64,000 nt of DNA. It comes from Cloacibacillus sp. (GTDB lineage Bacteria; Synergistota; Synergistia; Synergistales; Synergistaceae). The DNA is taken from contig JAVVPF010000006.1 in NCBI GenBank assembly GCA_036655895.1, positions 621 through 64,620 of the forward strand, read 5' to 3'. Below the pieces are notes generated by a model, which saw nothing but the letters and a program-made list of their open reading frames with translations, was not told the DNA's origin and did not search any database. Every line of letters starts with the position of its first letter. The first letter of the stretch is position 1. The position numbers and the translations under genes were made by a program. This document shows, piece by piece, positions 34,385 through 41,816 of the stretch.

Positions 34385-35556
34385 TTCGCGTTGAGCCTCG
34401 GATCTATCTTTTCCTCCAGGAATTTCCCCATATCCAAAAATATGAGACAGACCGCCACTATGCCAAGGCCCGGAGGCAGCAGCAGCCACCACGCGCCCTC
34501 CGTGAAGGCTCCGAAGGAGTGCGCTTCGTGCAGCATTCGCCCCCATGAGATGAGGCGCGGATCGGAGAGGCCAAGGAAGGCAAGCCCGGCCTCGGAGAGT
34601 ATCGCGCCGGGCACTCCAAGCGCGATGTTTGCAAGCAGTATAGGCGCCGTCTCCGGCACGAGGTGGCGCCGCAGGATATAGCCGCGTTTTGCGCCAAGCG
34701 CGCGCAGCGCCTCGACCCACGGGCTCTCGCGCACCGTCAGCACCAGCGCGCGTATAGAGCGCGCCGTCCCCATCCATGAGAATATCGAAAGTATCAGAAC
34801 GAGCTGCCAGAGGCCCTTTCCCCAGATGCCGGCGAGCACCATGAGGATGGGCAGCGTCGGAATGGAAAGAAGGATGTCTACAAACCGCATGATGAGCGCG
34901 TCGCACCAGCCGCCGATGTAGCCCGCCGCCAGTCCGAAGCCCATGCCCAGCAGGCTCGCTATGACAGTCGCCGCAATGCCGATGATGAGCGAGGTGCGTA
35001 TGCCGTAGATGAGCAGCGTAAAGACGTCGCGGCCGCGCTGGTCGGTGCCGAGCAGCCCCTGACGCTCTCCGGGCAGCGAGAGCGAAAGCTCCGCGCGCGC
35101 CGCTCCTGTGACGTGAAGGCTGTACTTGCCGTGCGTGGGGAAGAGGCGCGATGTGCTTTTGCTGACAAGGGGCAGCCCGATGCGTTGTTTGAAGATCATG
35201 TCGCGCCCGTCCATGTTTATCCAGTAGACGGCGCTGCCGCTAAGTTCGTCAAGCAGGATGTCGCCTTCCGGCGTGCGCCAGATTATTTTTACCGCGGCGC
35301 CGCGTGCCGCCTCAATTTTGCCTGTTAGCGAAAATATCGCAGGAGGCCCGCAGTTCCAGTCTATCTCCACGCCGTTCAGCTTCGTTTCGTAGCTTTGCGT
35401 TGCGGAGAGGGTGCCCGCACGCCACCAGACGGGACGCGCAAACGGAGCGCCAGCCAGCGTGTATGGAGACTGCGGGAGTAAAAACGGCCCCGCCGCGCCT
35501 ATGAGCGAGATCAATATGAAGGCTATGACGCTTTTTCTTGTAAGTATCTCCTTCAT
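34381..35556 (-). CDS. OppC-like ABC permease with a large extracytoplasmic insert
   Basis: Membrane subunit of the peptide importer. TM1 at about residues 10-28, then some 130 residues of soluble, partly beta-rich sequence (about 35-165) before the linker LLGTDQRGRDVFTLLIYG that normally follows TM1 closely. The remaining five helices and the EAA loop (EALRALGAKRGYILRRHLVP) are standard. 391 aa against about 300 for most OppC proteins; YejE-type permeases also have an enlarged loop. ATG 35556 overlaps the oppB stop. Confidence 0.9.
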   Translation of the reverse strand: MKEILTRKSVIAFILISLIGAAGPFLLPQSPYTLAGAPFARPVWWRAGTLSATQSYETKLNGVEIDWNCGPPAIFSLTGKIEAARGAAVKIIWRTPEGDILLDELSGSAVYWINMDGRDMIFKQRIGLPLVSKSTSRLFPTHGKYSLHVTGAARAELSLSLPGERQGLLGTDQRGRDVFTLLIYGIRTSLIIGIAATVIASLLGMGFGLAAGYIGGWCDALIMRFVDILLSIPTLPILMVLAGIWGKGLWQLVLILSIFSWMGTARSIRALVLTVRESPWVEALRALGAKRGYILRRHLVPETAPILLANIALGVPGAILSEAGLAFLGLSDPRLISWGRMLHEAHSFGAFTEGAWWLLLPPGLGIVAVCLIFLDMGKFLEEKIDPRLNAK

Positions 35557-36527
35557 TGCATCCGGCCCTCCACGCGCACGCGCGGGTCCACGAGGCCGTA
35601 GGCCGCGTCCGCGAGAAGATTGCAGAAGACGGTGATGAGCGCAAGCAGATAAAAGGCCGCGCCCGCGCTGGGGTAGTCGTTTCCAGATACCGCGTCAAGC
35701 AGGAAGGTGCCGACGCCGTGCAGCGAAAAGACGGATTCCGTGATGACCGCGCCAGAGACGAGGCCTGGTACGGACATCAGCAGTATCGTAAGTATCGGCG
35801 GCAGGATGGTGCGGAAGGCGTGCCAGACGACGCGGCTTTTTGAAAGCCCGCGGGCGCGAGCCATCAGCGCGAAATCTTCGTTGAGCGCGCGCACCATGAG
35901 GTTGCGCACGTAGAGCGCCCAGCCGCCGAAGCCCATCAGCGCAAGCGACAGCACAGGCAGCGCCATGTGCCAGCCGTAGTCGGCTATCACGTTCAGGAAG
36001 CCCTGCGGAGAGGGCACGGAGAGCGTGCCGCGCAGCGGGAAAATAGGCAGCGCCTTCGCGAATATCATAAGCAGCACGAGCTGCACGAAAAAGCTTGGGA
36101 ACGACGAGGTGACGGCGCTTGCGCGCAGCACGATGCGCTCCGCGAGCTTTCCGCGGTCAATCGCCGCCTTGATGCCAAGCCATATTCCAAGCGCCGCGGA
36201 AATTATCATAGAGCTTACGGTGAGAGTCAGCGTCACGGGCAGACGCGAAAGAAGCTCGTCCCAGACAGGCTTTCTGCTGAGGAATGAAAGCCCGAACTGG
36301 AAGGTGAGCATCTGGCGCAGATAGAGCGCGAACTGTTCCCACATGGGCTTGTCAAGCCCGTATATGGCGCGCAGGTTGGCCTTCGCCTCAGGCGAGAACG
36401 ACGGGTCTATTATTGTGCTTACGGCGTCTCCCGGCATGAGCCGGAAGAGGACGAAATTCAGCACAAGCACCGCGGCGAGCACTACGACGGATGAAAGCGC
36501 GCGTTTTAAAAGCCACCGCCAGCTCAT
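35553..36527 (-). CDS. OppB-like ABC permease
   Basis: Six-helix membrane subunit. N-terminal FRLMPGD motif after TM1, YGLDKPMWEQFALYLRQML, and the EAA loop MARARGLSKSRVVWHAFR are all OppB/DppB hallmarks. 324 aa, usual size. Starts within the last bases of the binding-protein gene (ATGA overlap) and ends in an ATGA overlap with oppC. Confidence 0.93.
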   Translation of the reverse strand: MSWRWLLKRALSSVVVLAAVLVLNFVLFRLMPGDAVSTIIDPSFSPEAKANLRAIYGLDKPMWEQFALYLRQMLTFQFGLSFLSRKPVWDELLSRLPVTLTLTVSSMIISAALGIWLGIKAAIDRGKLAERIVLRASAVTSSFPSFFVQLVLLMIFAKALPIFPLRGTLSVPSPQGFLNVIADYGWHMALPVLSLALMGFGGWALYVRNLMVRALNEDFALMARARGLSKSRVVWHAFRTILPPILTILLMSVPGLVSGAVITESVFSLHGVGTFLLDAVSGNDYPSAGAAFYLLALITVFCNLLADAAYGLVDPRVRVEGRMQ

Positions 36528-38197
36528 TTCGCGCCGCCTTTTAACATTCTAAAATTGGGGTTGCGCCGCATTATCACATATTCGCCGGGCTTGTAATTTT
36601 TCAGCGTGAACGGGCCGCTGCCGACCAGGCCGTATGGGCCGTATTTTTCTTTTTTATCGAGCGGGTCCCAGTTCTGCCAATCCTTTATTTTGTCCACGAC
36701 CTTTTTGGGAAGGCAGGGAAGCCCCGCGATGTTGTCGAGATACCAGTAGCTCACGCCGTTCATCGAGACGCGCAGCGTAAGGTCGTCCGGGGCGTCTATG
36801 CTTTTTATATTTTTTACCGCGTCAAAGAAGCGAGGTATCTTGTTTTTTTGCAGGAACTCCGCCGTCGCTTTTATGTCGCGCGCGGAAAGGCGGCTTCCGT
36901 CGCTCCATTTAAGGCCCTTTTTTATCTTAAAGACGAGCTCCGTATGAGCGCCCGCCTTGTCGTTTATCGTGCGCACCTGCCACGACTCCGCGATGGCCGG
37001 CATGTTTTCAAGCGTATACGGGTCGACGCCGGTCATAGATTCGTAGATCATCCCAAGCACCTGCCACGAATAGGCGGACGAGGCGGAGAATGGGTTCAGA
37101 TTGCGCGGCTCTTCCGGCAGCAGCATCACGAGCGGGCGCATTTTTCCGTCGCGCGGCTCCGCCGTAAGCAGCGTCCAGACGTTGTCCGCCGTCATCTTAT
37201 CTGTGGAAAAGATATTCTTCCATTTTTTTGAGACGGCGGAGACGGAGATGCGGCTGTAGATGGGCACGGTCGGCATCAATTCAAGCAGCAGCCGCTGCGC
37301 GCGAGCCGACGCCGCCTGCGCCGCCGCCTTGTCCGGCGCGAAACGCAGCGCGGAAAGAGAGGCGTCCAGCCGCTTGTCTTTTATGCCGCTTACGTTGTAG
37401 CCGCCCTCGACGCTCATTGAGCTGTGATAAAAGCTGAAAAGGGAATCAGGGTCGCGGCCCATGCTCCACGCAAGCACCGCCATTGAAAAATCCTTCCTGT
37501 CGAGGCGCGATATGAGCGCGGAAAAATCTATAGGGTCCACCTCGACCGGAAAGCCTACGGCGCGCAGAGAGTCCGCGATAAGCTCTGCAAGCTCCGCCGT
37601 AGTAGGCGCTACGCGCGCCATAGGCGTCATAAGCTTCATGGGCGCGAGCGCATGGCCGTTTGGCGCGACAAGCGTTCCCGCGATGTCCCATCTGTAGCCT
37701 TTTTTCTTGAGCAGCGCGCGCGCCGCCTGAGGGTCGTATATGTCCTCCGTGCTGTTTGGCAGCGCCCACGGAGAAACGGGAGGAAGCCACGAATTGATAG
37801 GTTCGCAGTAGCCGGAGAAGATCATGCGCACGATGCTGTTTCTGTCTATCGACATCGCGGCGGCGCGGCGCAGATCCTTGTCCTTCCACGGTATCGACGC
37901 GTCGTTCAAAATCAGGAAAAAGGCGTGCATACCCCGCGCAAGCGAGAGTTCTATGTTTTTATTCGTGCTCAGCCGGTCTATGTCGGAGGGGCGCGCGATG
38001 TCGCTCAAAATGTCGAGTTCTCCGGCCTCCGCCGCCATTATCTGCGCGTCGGGGTTTGCTATTATGAGCATGGCGACCTCTTCTATCTTCGGGCCGCGGA
38101 CTGCGTTCAGGTCAAGCTTCGCGGCGCGGCCCGCGCCGGCGGCCGCTAAAATAAAAATTATGGCAATGATGGGCACATATAGTTTTGCAAATTTCAC
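36524..38197 (-). CDS. Circularly permuted OppA/DppA-type solute-binding protein
   Basis: Periplasmic substrate receptor of the neighbouring importer, family SBP_bac_5, but in swapped order. After a signal peptide (cleavage near GRA-AKL, residue ~26), residues ~28-346 match the second half of the family: EEVAMLIIANPDAQIMAAEAG, LRRAAAMSIDRNSIVRMIFSG, YDPQAARALLKKKGY. Residues ~347-557 match the first half: MLLPEEPRNLNPF, YESMTGVDPYTLENMPAIAESW, FKIKKGLKWSDGSRLSARDIKA, GSGPFTLKNYKPGEYVIMRRNP, and then the protein stops where the normal order would begin the second half. The length (557 aa) is that of one complete protein. GTG 38197 start; it overlaps oppB by 4 bases. Confidence 0.88.
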   Translation of the reverse strand: MKFAKLYVPIIAIIFILAAAGAGRAAKLDLNAVRGPKIEEVAMLIIANPDAQIMAAEAGELDILSDIARPSDIDRLSTNKNIELSLARGMHAFFLILNDASIPWKDKDLRRAAAMSIDRNSIVRMIFSGYCEPINSWLPPVSPWALPNSTEDIYDPQAARALLKKKGYRWDIAGTLVAPNGHALAPMKLMTPMARVAPTTAELAELIADSLRAVGFPVEVDPIDFSALISRLDRKDFSMAVLAWSMGRDPDSLFSFYHSSMSVEGGYNVSGIKDKRLDASLSALRFAPDKAAAQAASARAQRLLLELMPTVPIYSRISVSAVSKKWKNIFSTDKMTADNVWTLLTAEPRDGKMRPLVMLLPEEPRNLNPFSASSAYSWQVLGMIYESMTGVDPYTLENMPAIAESWQVRTINDKAGAHTELVFKIKKGLKWSDGSRLSARDIKATAEFLQKNKIPRFFDAVKNIKSIDAPDDLTLRVSMNGVSYWYLDNIAGLPCLPKKVVDKIKDWQNWDPLDKKEKYGPYGLVGSGPFTLKNYKPGEYVIMRRNPNFRMLKGGAK

Positions 38198-38208
38198 CTG
38201 TCTTTTTG

Positions 38209-38784
38209 TTACTCCTTTGAACTTTTTACGACGATCTCGCGTCCCGGGATCGGCCTGCCCGTCACAAGCTGCAAAATCAGCCGTCCGGCGAGCACCCCCG
38301 TCTCGAATGTCGGTTCGTCGGAGCTCTCCTCCATTGTGACGGAGCAGCAGTCCGGCGCTTTGAATCCGAAGGTGACGGCGGGGACGTTCAGCTCGTCCGG
38401 GAAACTTGCGGCATCACACCAGACTATACCCTCGGCGTGTCGCTCGTAAAGGGAACTTCTTACATTTTTTGCACGCAGGGGATTGTTTTGCGTCGATTTC
38501 AGTAAAATTTCATAGGAAGAGTTTGAAAAGGCGCGGTCAAGCCCCGCGAGAAAGGCGCCGAGCCACGGCCTGTTCAGGTCGCCTACGACGACGCCGACCA
38601 GCCCGCTTTTATGCGTGGAGAGGCTGCGAGCGCTGCGGTCGAGCCTGTAATCCAGCGCCCGCACGCTCTCCATCACCTTTATTTTCGTCTTTTCGGAAAT
38701 TCTGTGGTCGCCGCGCAGCACCCTGCTGACAGTAGCCTTGTCAACGCCGGCGCGCTCCGCGACCTCCTGCATAGTGACCTTCAT
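38209..38784 (-). CDS. LacI-family regulator with an internal deletion
   Basis: Residues 1-60 form a complete LacI headpiece (TMQEVAERAGVDKATVSRVL, hinge YRLDRSARSLSTHKS). Residues 61-140 match the first N-subdomain segment (GLVGVVVGDLNRPWLGAFLAG, GIVWCDA, VPAVTFGF). The chain then jumps to the very C-terminal segment (ETGVLAGRLILQLVTGRPIPGREIVVKSS). About 140 residues normally forming the C-subdomain are missing: 191 aa against about 330. It sits 11 bases before the binding-protein gene and has a LacI-type operator at its own start, so it is probably the local, autoregulated repressor. Confidence 0.83.
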   Translation of the reverse strand: MKVTMQEVAERAGVDKATVSRVLRGDHRISEKTKIKVMESVRALDYRLDRSARSLSTHKSGLVGVVVGDLNRPWLGAFLAGLDRAFSNSSYEILLKSTQNNPLRAKNVRSSLYERHAEGIVWCDAASFPDELNVPAVTFGFKAPDCCSVTMEESSDEPTFETGVLAGRLILQLVTGRPIPGREIVVKSSKE

Positions 38785-38804
38785 GCGAAACCAGCACCTC
38801 TTTA

Positions 38805-38818
38805 TGCAACCGATTGAA
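38805..38818 (-). promoter_or_regulatory. LacI-type operator at the opp operon start
   Basis: TGCAACCGATTGAA, an imperfect dyad centred on CG as in LacI-family operators. It lies just downstream of the -10, over the expected transcription start. Confidence 0.55.
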
Positions 38819-38821
38819 TGA

Positions 38822-38850
38822 ATTATAACAGATTGCAGAGAGGGCGTAAA
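38822..38850 (-). promoter_or_regulatory. Promoter of the lacI-opp operon
   Basis: On the - strand TTTACG (38850-38845), 17-base spacer, perfect TATAAT (38827-38822). Confidence 0.7.
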
Positions 38851-38854
38851 ATGT

Positions 38855-39301
38855 TCAGCGGGAACTTTCTAAATAGTAGCGCGCCTCGGGTGGCACTTGT
38901 ATGTCGATGCCTGTCTTTTCCGCCATTTTCTCTAATTGACGCCATACGTCGCTATCTGTTCCATTTTTCGGTTCGTCGATGTGGCCGGCATAGGCGACCC
39001 AGAGATCGTTAGAGAGTTTTCCGACATAATAGGCGTTGCCTAGCTTTGCGCCGTCCAGATATTTATCCAGCGAATTGGGTGACCCCATAAATATTCTTGT
39101 GTCCATCGGCAATTTTCCGTTTTCTAGCTGATACATGATGACCGCGCTTTTCAGAGTCCTCAGGTTCGACACTATCCTTGTAGCCTCCGCCTTGGCGATG
39201 ACGCCTGTGGTCGCCAGCATCATCATCCCGGCCAGTATGCCTATTATGATTATTACGATAAGCAGCTCCACAAGGGTGAAGCCTTTTCTCCCCGCGCCCA
39301 T
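38855..39301 (-). CDS. Type IV pilin-like protein (short)
   Basis: 148 aa prepilin: GRKG-FTLVELLIVIIIIGILAG gives the processing site, Glu5 and the N-terminal helix. A GspG-like core follows (EATRIVSNLRTLKSAVIMYQ), then a short beta region. GGGAGGG lies upstream of ATG 39301. It is isolated from pilus assembly genes; the gene at 26345 is a longer relative sharing the N-terminal type. Could be a minor pilin or a pseudopilin of a type II-like system. Confidence 0.85.
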   Translation of the reverse strand: MGAGRKGFTLVELLIVIIIIGILAGMMMLATTGVIAKAEATRIVSNLRTLKSAVIMYQLENGKLPMDTRIFMGSPNSLDKYLDGAKLGNAYYVGKLSNDLWVAYAGHIDEPKNGTDSDVWRQLEKMAEKTGIDIQVPPEARYYLESSR

Positions 39302-39369
39302 AGTTTTGCCCTCCCAAAATTTAATCTCGCGTAGTTGTCACAATAATACCATTCTATACGAAACGGGGC

Positions 39370-39396
39370 AAAAAAAGAACCGCCTTTCGGCGGCTC
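39370..39396 (-). terminator. Terminator after the thioesterase gene
   Basis: 8-bp stem with GAAA loop (39377-39396), followed on the - strand by seven T. Confidence 0.9.
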
Positions 39397-39437
39397 GGTG
39401 TTCGTCTGTTGTGCCGGTTGTCCGGCGCGGCAACGGC

Positions 39438-40172
39438 TTATCGCCAGCGTGACAGGAATTTGGCGTACTCTGTGTCGTCTGTCAGATGGCGGATGGAGTG
39501 CAGAAAAGAACGCCCGCCGTCCGCGGGTATTTCCTGCGTCAGGCAGCGCACTCGCGTTTTGGGGATGGGGTGGATATATTCTCCCTCCACAAAATGCGGC
39601 GCCATCTCCATCGGCACCGCCTCCGGCACAGTGTCGAGCGCCCAGCTGAAATAGACGGTGTGGTTCGTGTGGTCGTTTACGTCGAGGTCCTGCCAGCGCA
39701 CCTTCCACGTCTCTTCGATGTCGGGCGCGTCAAGCTCCTCTATCTTTGGATCCTGCGGCAGCGCGTCGGATATTTTTCCAAAAAGCGGAGCCATAAGCTC
39801 GCACCTGTCAAGCCGAATCGGGCGCTGTTTTTCAATGTCTATGAGCACCCACCATGTGTAGGCCGAGCCGAGGAATTTCCCCTGCGCGTCCCACAGCTTG
39901 AAACTTCTCAAAGAAAAGAGGTTGCGGTACGTCTCCGCGTAGGTTTTTATCCTGATGGCGCCGCTTTCCTTTGTGGGGCAGCTTTCAAGGTCCACGCGGT
40001 ATTTCCGCAGCACCCACGTCATGTTGTGCGCAAGCGTCTGGCGCACGGAAAGCCCGTACTTTGAGGCGTCAATGTCGGCCATCTGCTGGAACATCTCCAG
40101 CAGCACGGAGAATTTCACGCGCCCGCGCGGGTCGATGCCGCTGAACGGGAGCGTGTTTTCAAGCTCAGTCAT
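39438..40172 (-). CDS. Acyl-ACP thioesterase (FatA/FatB-like, double hotdog)
   Basis: Hydrolyses acyl-ACP to free fatty acid, ending chain growth. Two hotdog domains: the first with RVKFSVLLEMFQQMADIDA and TWVLRKYRV, the second with the catalytic segment RWQDLDVNDHTNHTVYFSW (conserved Asn and His). 244 aa, usual for bacterial members. ATG 40172 overlaps the preceding ligase gene by 8 bases, so the two are coupled. The role of free fatty-acid release in this cell is unknown. Confidence 0.88.
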   Translation of the reverse strand: MTELENTLPFSGIDPRGRVKFSVLLEMFQQMADIDASKYGLSVRQTLAHNMTWVLRKYRVDLESCPTKESGAIRIKTYAETYRNLFSLRSFKLWDAQGKFLGSAYTWWVLIDIEKQRPIRLDRCELMAPLFGKISDALPQDPKIEELDAPDIEETWKVRWQDLDVNDHTNHTVYFSWALDTVPEAVPMEMAPHFVEGEYIHPIPKTRVRCLTQEIPADGGRSFLHSIRHLTDDTEYAKFLSRWR

Positions 40173-41346
40173 CGAGGTAGTTGTCGAAATAGCCCTGTAT
40201 GTATATTACGGGCGTGCCCTTGTCGCCGGAGCCGGAGGTGAGGTCGCAGAGCGAGCCTATGAGGTCGGTCAGGCGGCGCGGCGTCGTGCCGAGCGTCGAA
40301 TGGCCGAAACGGTCGAGCGCGCCTTTTGCGCGTATCGCCTCTTTGACGGCCTCTTCGGGATTCCCGCCGCTTGCGTTGTCCGCTACGTATTTTAATTTGA
40401 TTTCTTTGGGCATTCCGCTTAGGCCGTCGGTGAAGCCAGGCGAGACTACAGGGTCCGCCAGCTCCCATATACCGCATACCGGGTCTTTGAAGGCGCCGTC
40501 TCCGTAGACGAGCACCTCCGTATCTATTCCCGAGCATTTTTTCAGCTCGTCCTTGAGCTTGTTGACGAAGGCTGTGCAGTCGCGCGGGAAGAGTTTCACG
40601 GAATTGTCGTTTGTGTAGTTTGAGCCGAGCAGGCCGTAGTTTTCGTTCCAGCCCATGCCGGGACGGTGCGGCTCGCTGCATATCTGGTCCATTGTGACGA
40701 CTTTTTTCGCTCCGCCCTTTTCCAGTATGTCGCGGTGTATCGTGCGCGCGTGGATGCTGGCCACGATCACTTGATCTGCGAACTTCAGCGCGGAGAGCGG
40801 GTTGTTTGAGAAATGGACGCTGACGCGCTCCGGCGCGATGCTTTTGTATAGCTGTATGTAGTCCACGCCCGTGAAGGGGTGCTTGTATTCTCCGAAGACC
40901 TCATAATATTCTTTTTCATCAAAGCATTCGCCGGAGAGATTTTTGTTGTTCAAGTAGTAGTTCATCGGCTCGATTATCTGGTTGCCCACTTCGTCCGACG
41001 GATAGGTGAGCACAACGTGCACGCGGCCCTTTATGCCGGCCACCATGCCGCGCAATAGCTGATGAAAGCGGTTGCGCGAAAGTATGGGGCAGATGACGGC
41101 TACGTCCCCATCGGGGAATTTTGCGGCGACGTCGTTTGAAATGTCCGCAAGCGTGACATAGTTGCCCTGTGAACGCGCCACGAGAGACTCTGTAACGCCT
41201 ATGACGTCTCCGTTGCGCATCTCAAATTTATCGCGCGGCGACTGAGCCGCCTTCACTATGCTTTCTGTGATTATTTTTATTATGTCGTCTCCCTGTGTGA
41301 CGACCGGCAGGCGAATGCCTCTGGAAACTGCGCCAACGTAACGCAT
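40165..41346 (-). CDS. CofE-like coenzyme F420-0:gamma-glutamyl ligase family protein
   Basis: 393 aa. N-terminal GIRLPVVTQGDDIIKIITES and NGDVIGVTESLVARSQGN resemble the CofE fold, which adds glutamates to F420-0. The C-terminal third (TSGSGDKGTPVIYIQGYFD) is also typical of the long bacterial subgroup. No F420 biosynthesis or F420-dependent enzyme is seen nearby, and this subgroup occurs in bacteria not known to make F420, so the substrate is open. AGAGGAACG before ATG 41346. Overlaps the thioesterase gene. Confidence 0.78.
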   Translation of the reverse strand: MRYVGAVSRGIRLPVVTQGDDIIKIITESIVKAAQSPRDKFEMRNGDVIGVTESLVARSQGNYVTLADISNDVAAKFPDGDVAVICPILSRNRFHQLLRGMVAGIKGRVHVVLTYPSDEVGNQIIEPMNYYLNNKNLSGECFDEKEYYEVFGEYKHPFTGVDYIQLYKSIAPERVSVHFSNNPLSALKFADQVIVASIHARTIHRDILEKGGAKKVVTMDQICSEPHRPGMGWNENYGLLGSNYTNDNSVKLFPRDCTAFVNKLKDELKKCSGIDTEVLVYGDGAFKDPVCGIWELADPVVSPGFTDGLSGMPKEIKLKYVADNASGGNPEEAVKEAIRAKGALDRFGHSTLGTTPRRLTDLIGSLCDLTSGSGDKGTPVIYIQGYFDNYLDD

Positions 41347-41422
41347 TATGATCGTTCCTCTCTGGAATTATATATTTTGAGTTACATCTTATTGTACCAC
41401 ACCTGACCAAAATAATACCAGA

Positions 41423-41470
41423 AAGCGAAGGCGGACGAGGCTAAATTTGTTCGCCCGTCCGGCTTCGCTT
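41423..41470 (-). terminator. Terminator-like hairpin after the [2Fe-2S] protein gene
   Basis: 15-bp stem with one mismatch (41423-41437 with 41456-41470), 18-base loop. The - strand tail is T-rich but not a clean run, so termination is probable rather than certain. Confidence 0.55.
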
Positions 41471-41546
41471 GATTTATTTTGTAAAGAAAGTTTCAAAACA
41501 CGCGTTTTCGCGCGGTTTGCGGCGTGCGCGCGCCGCAAAAGCGCCG

Positions 41547-41792
41547 CTATTTAGTGAGCGGGAGCACCTCGTCTTTGAAAAAATCTTCGACTTTATCGGG
41601 GTCCACGGAGCAGAATTTGTCGTTTACCGTAACGCAGACGCCCTCCTGGCATTTTCCCATGCAGAAGACGCCGCCCAAGTTTATTTTGTCTTTGAGTCCG
41701 TTTTCGGCTATCTGGAACTGCAGCCCCTCTACCACTCTGCGTGAGCCTTTTACGTGACAGGCGCTTCCGATGCAAACTTTGATTTTTATCAT
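41547..41792 (-). CDS. Thioredoxin-like [2Fe-2S] ferredoxin
   Basis: 81 aa, the size of a lone NuoE/HndA-type ferredoxin domain. Cluster ligands by position: Cys7 and Cys12 (CIGSAC), Cys44 and Cys48 (CMGKC), followed by QEGVCVTV. Such small proteins carry electrons for hydrogenases or other oxidoreductases. It lies 24 bases downstream of a phosphotransferase and in the same unit as adhE, so a redox link to AdhE or its electron carriers is possible but unproven. Confidence 0.85.
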   Translation of the reverse strand: MIKIKVCIGSACHVKGSRRVVEGLQFQIAENGLKDKINLGGVFCMGKCQEGVCVTVNDKFCSVDPDKVEDFFKDEVLPLTK

Positions 41793-41816
41793 AATAAAGA
41801 CCGACCTTTCATACCG

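Noticed and set aside
34385-34906. N-terminal extension of the OppD-like ATPase
   Set aside because: The 174 extra codons lie entirely over the permease gene in another frame and show no ABC homology; the ATPase proper starts at 34384.
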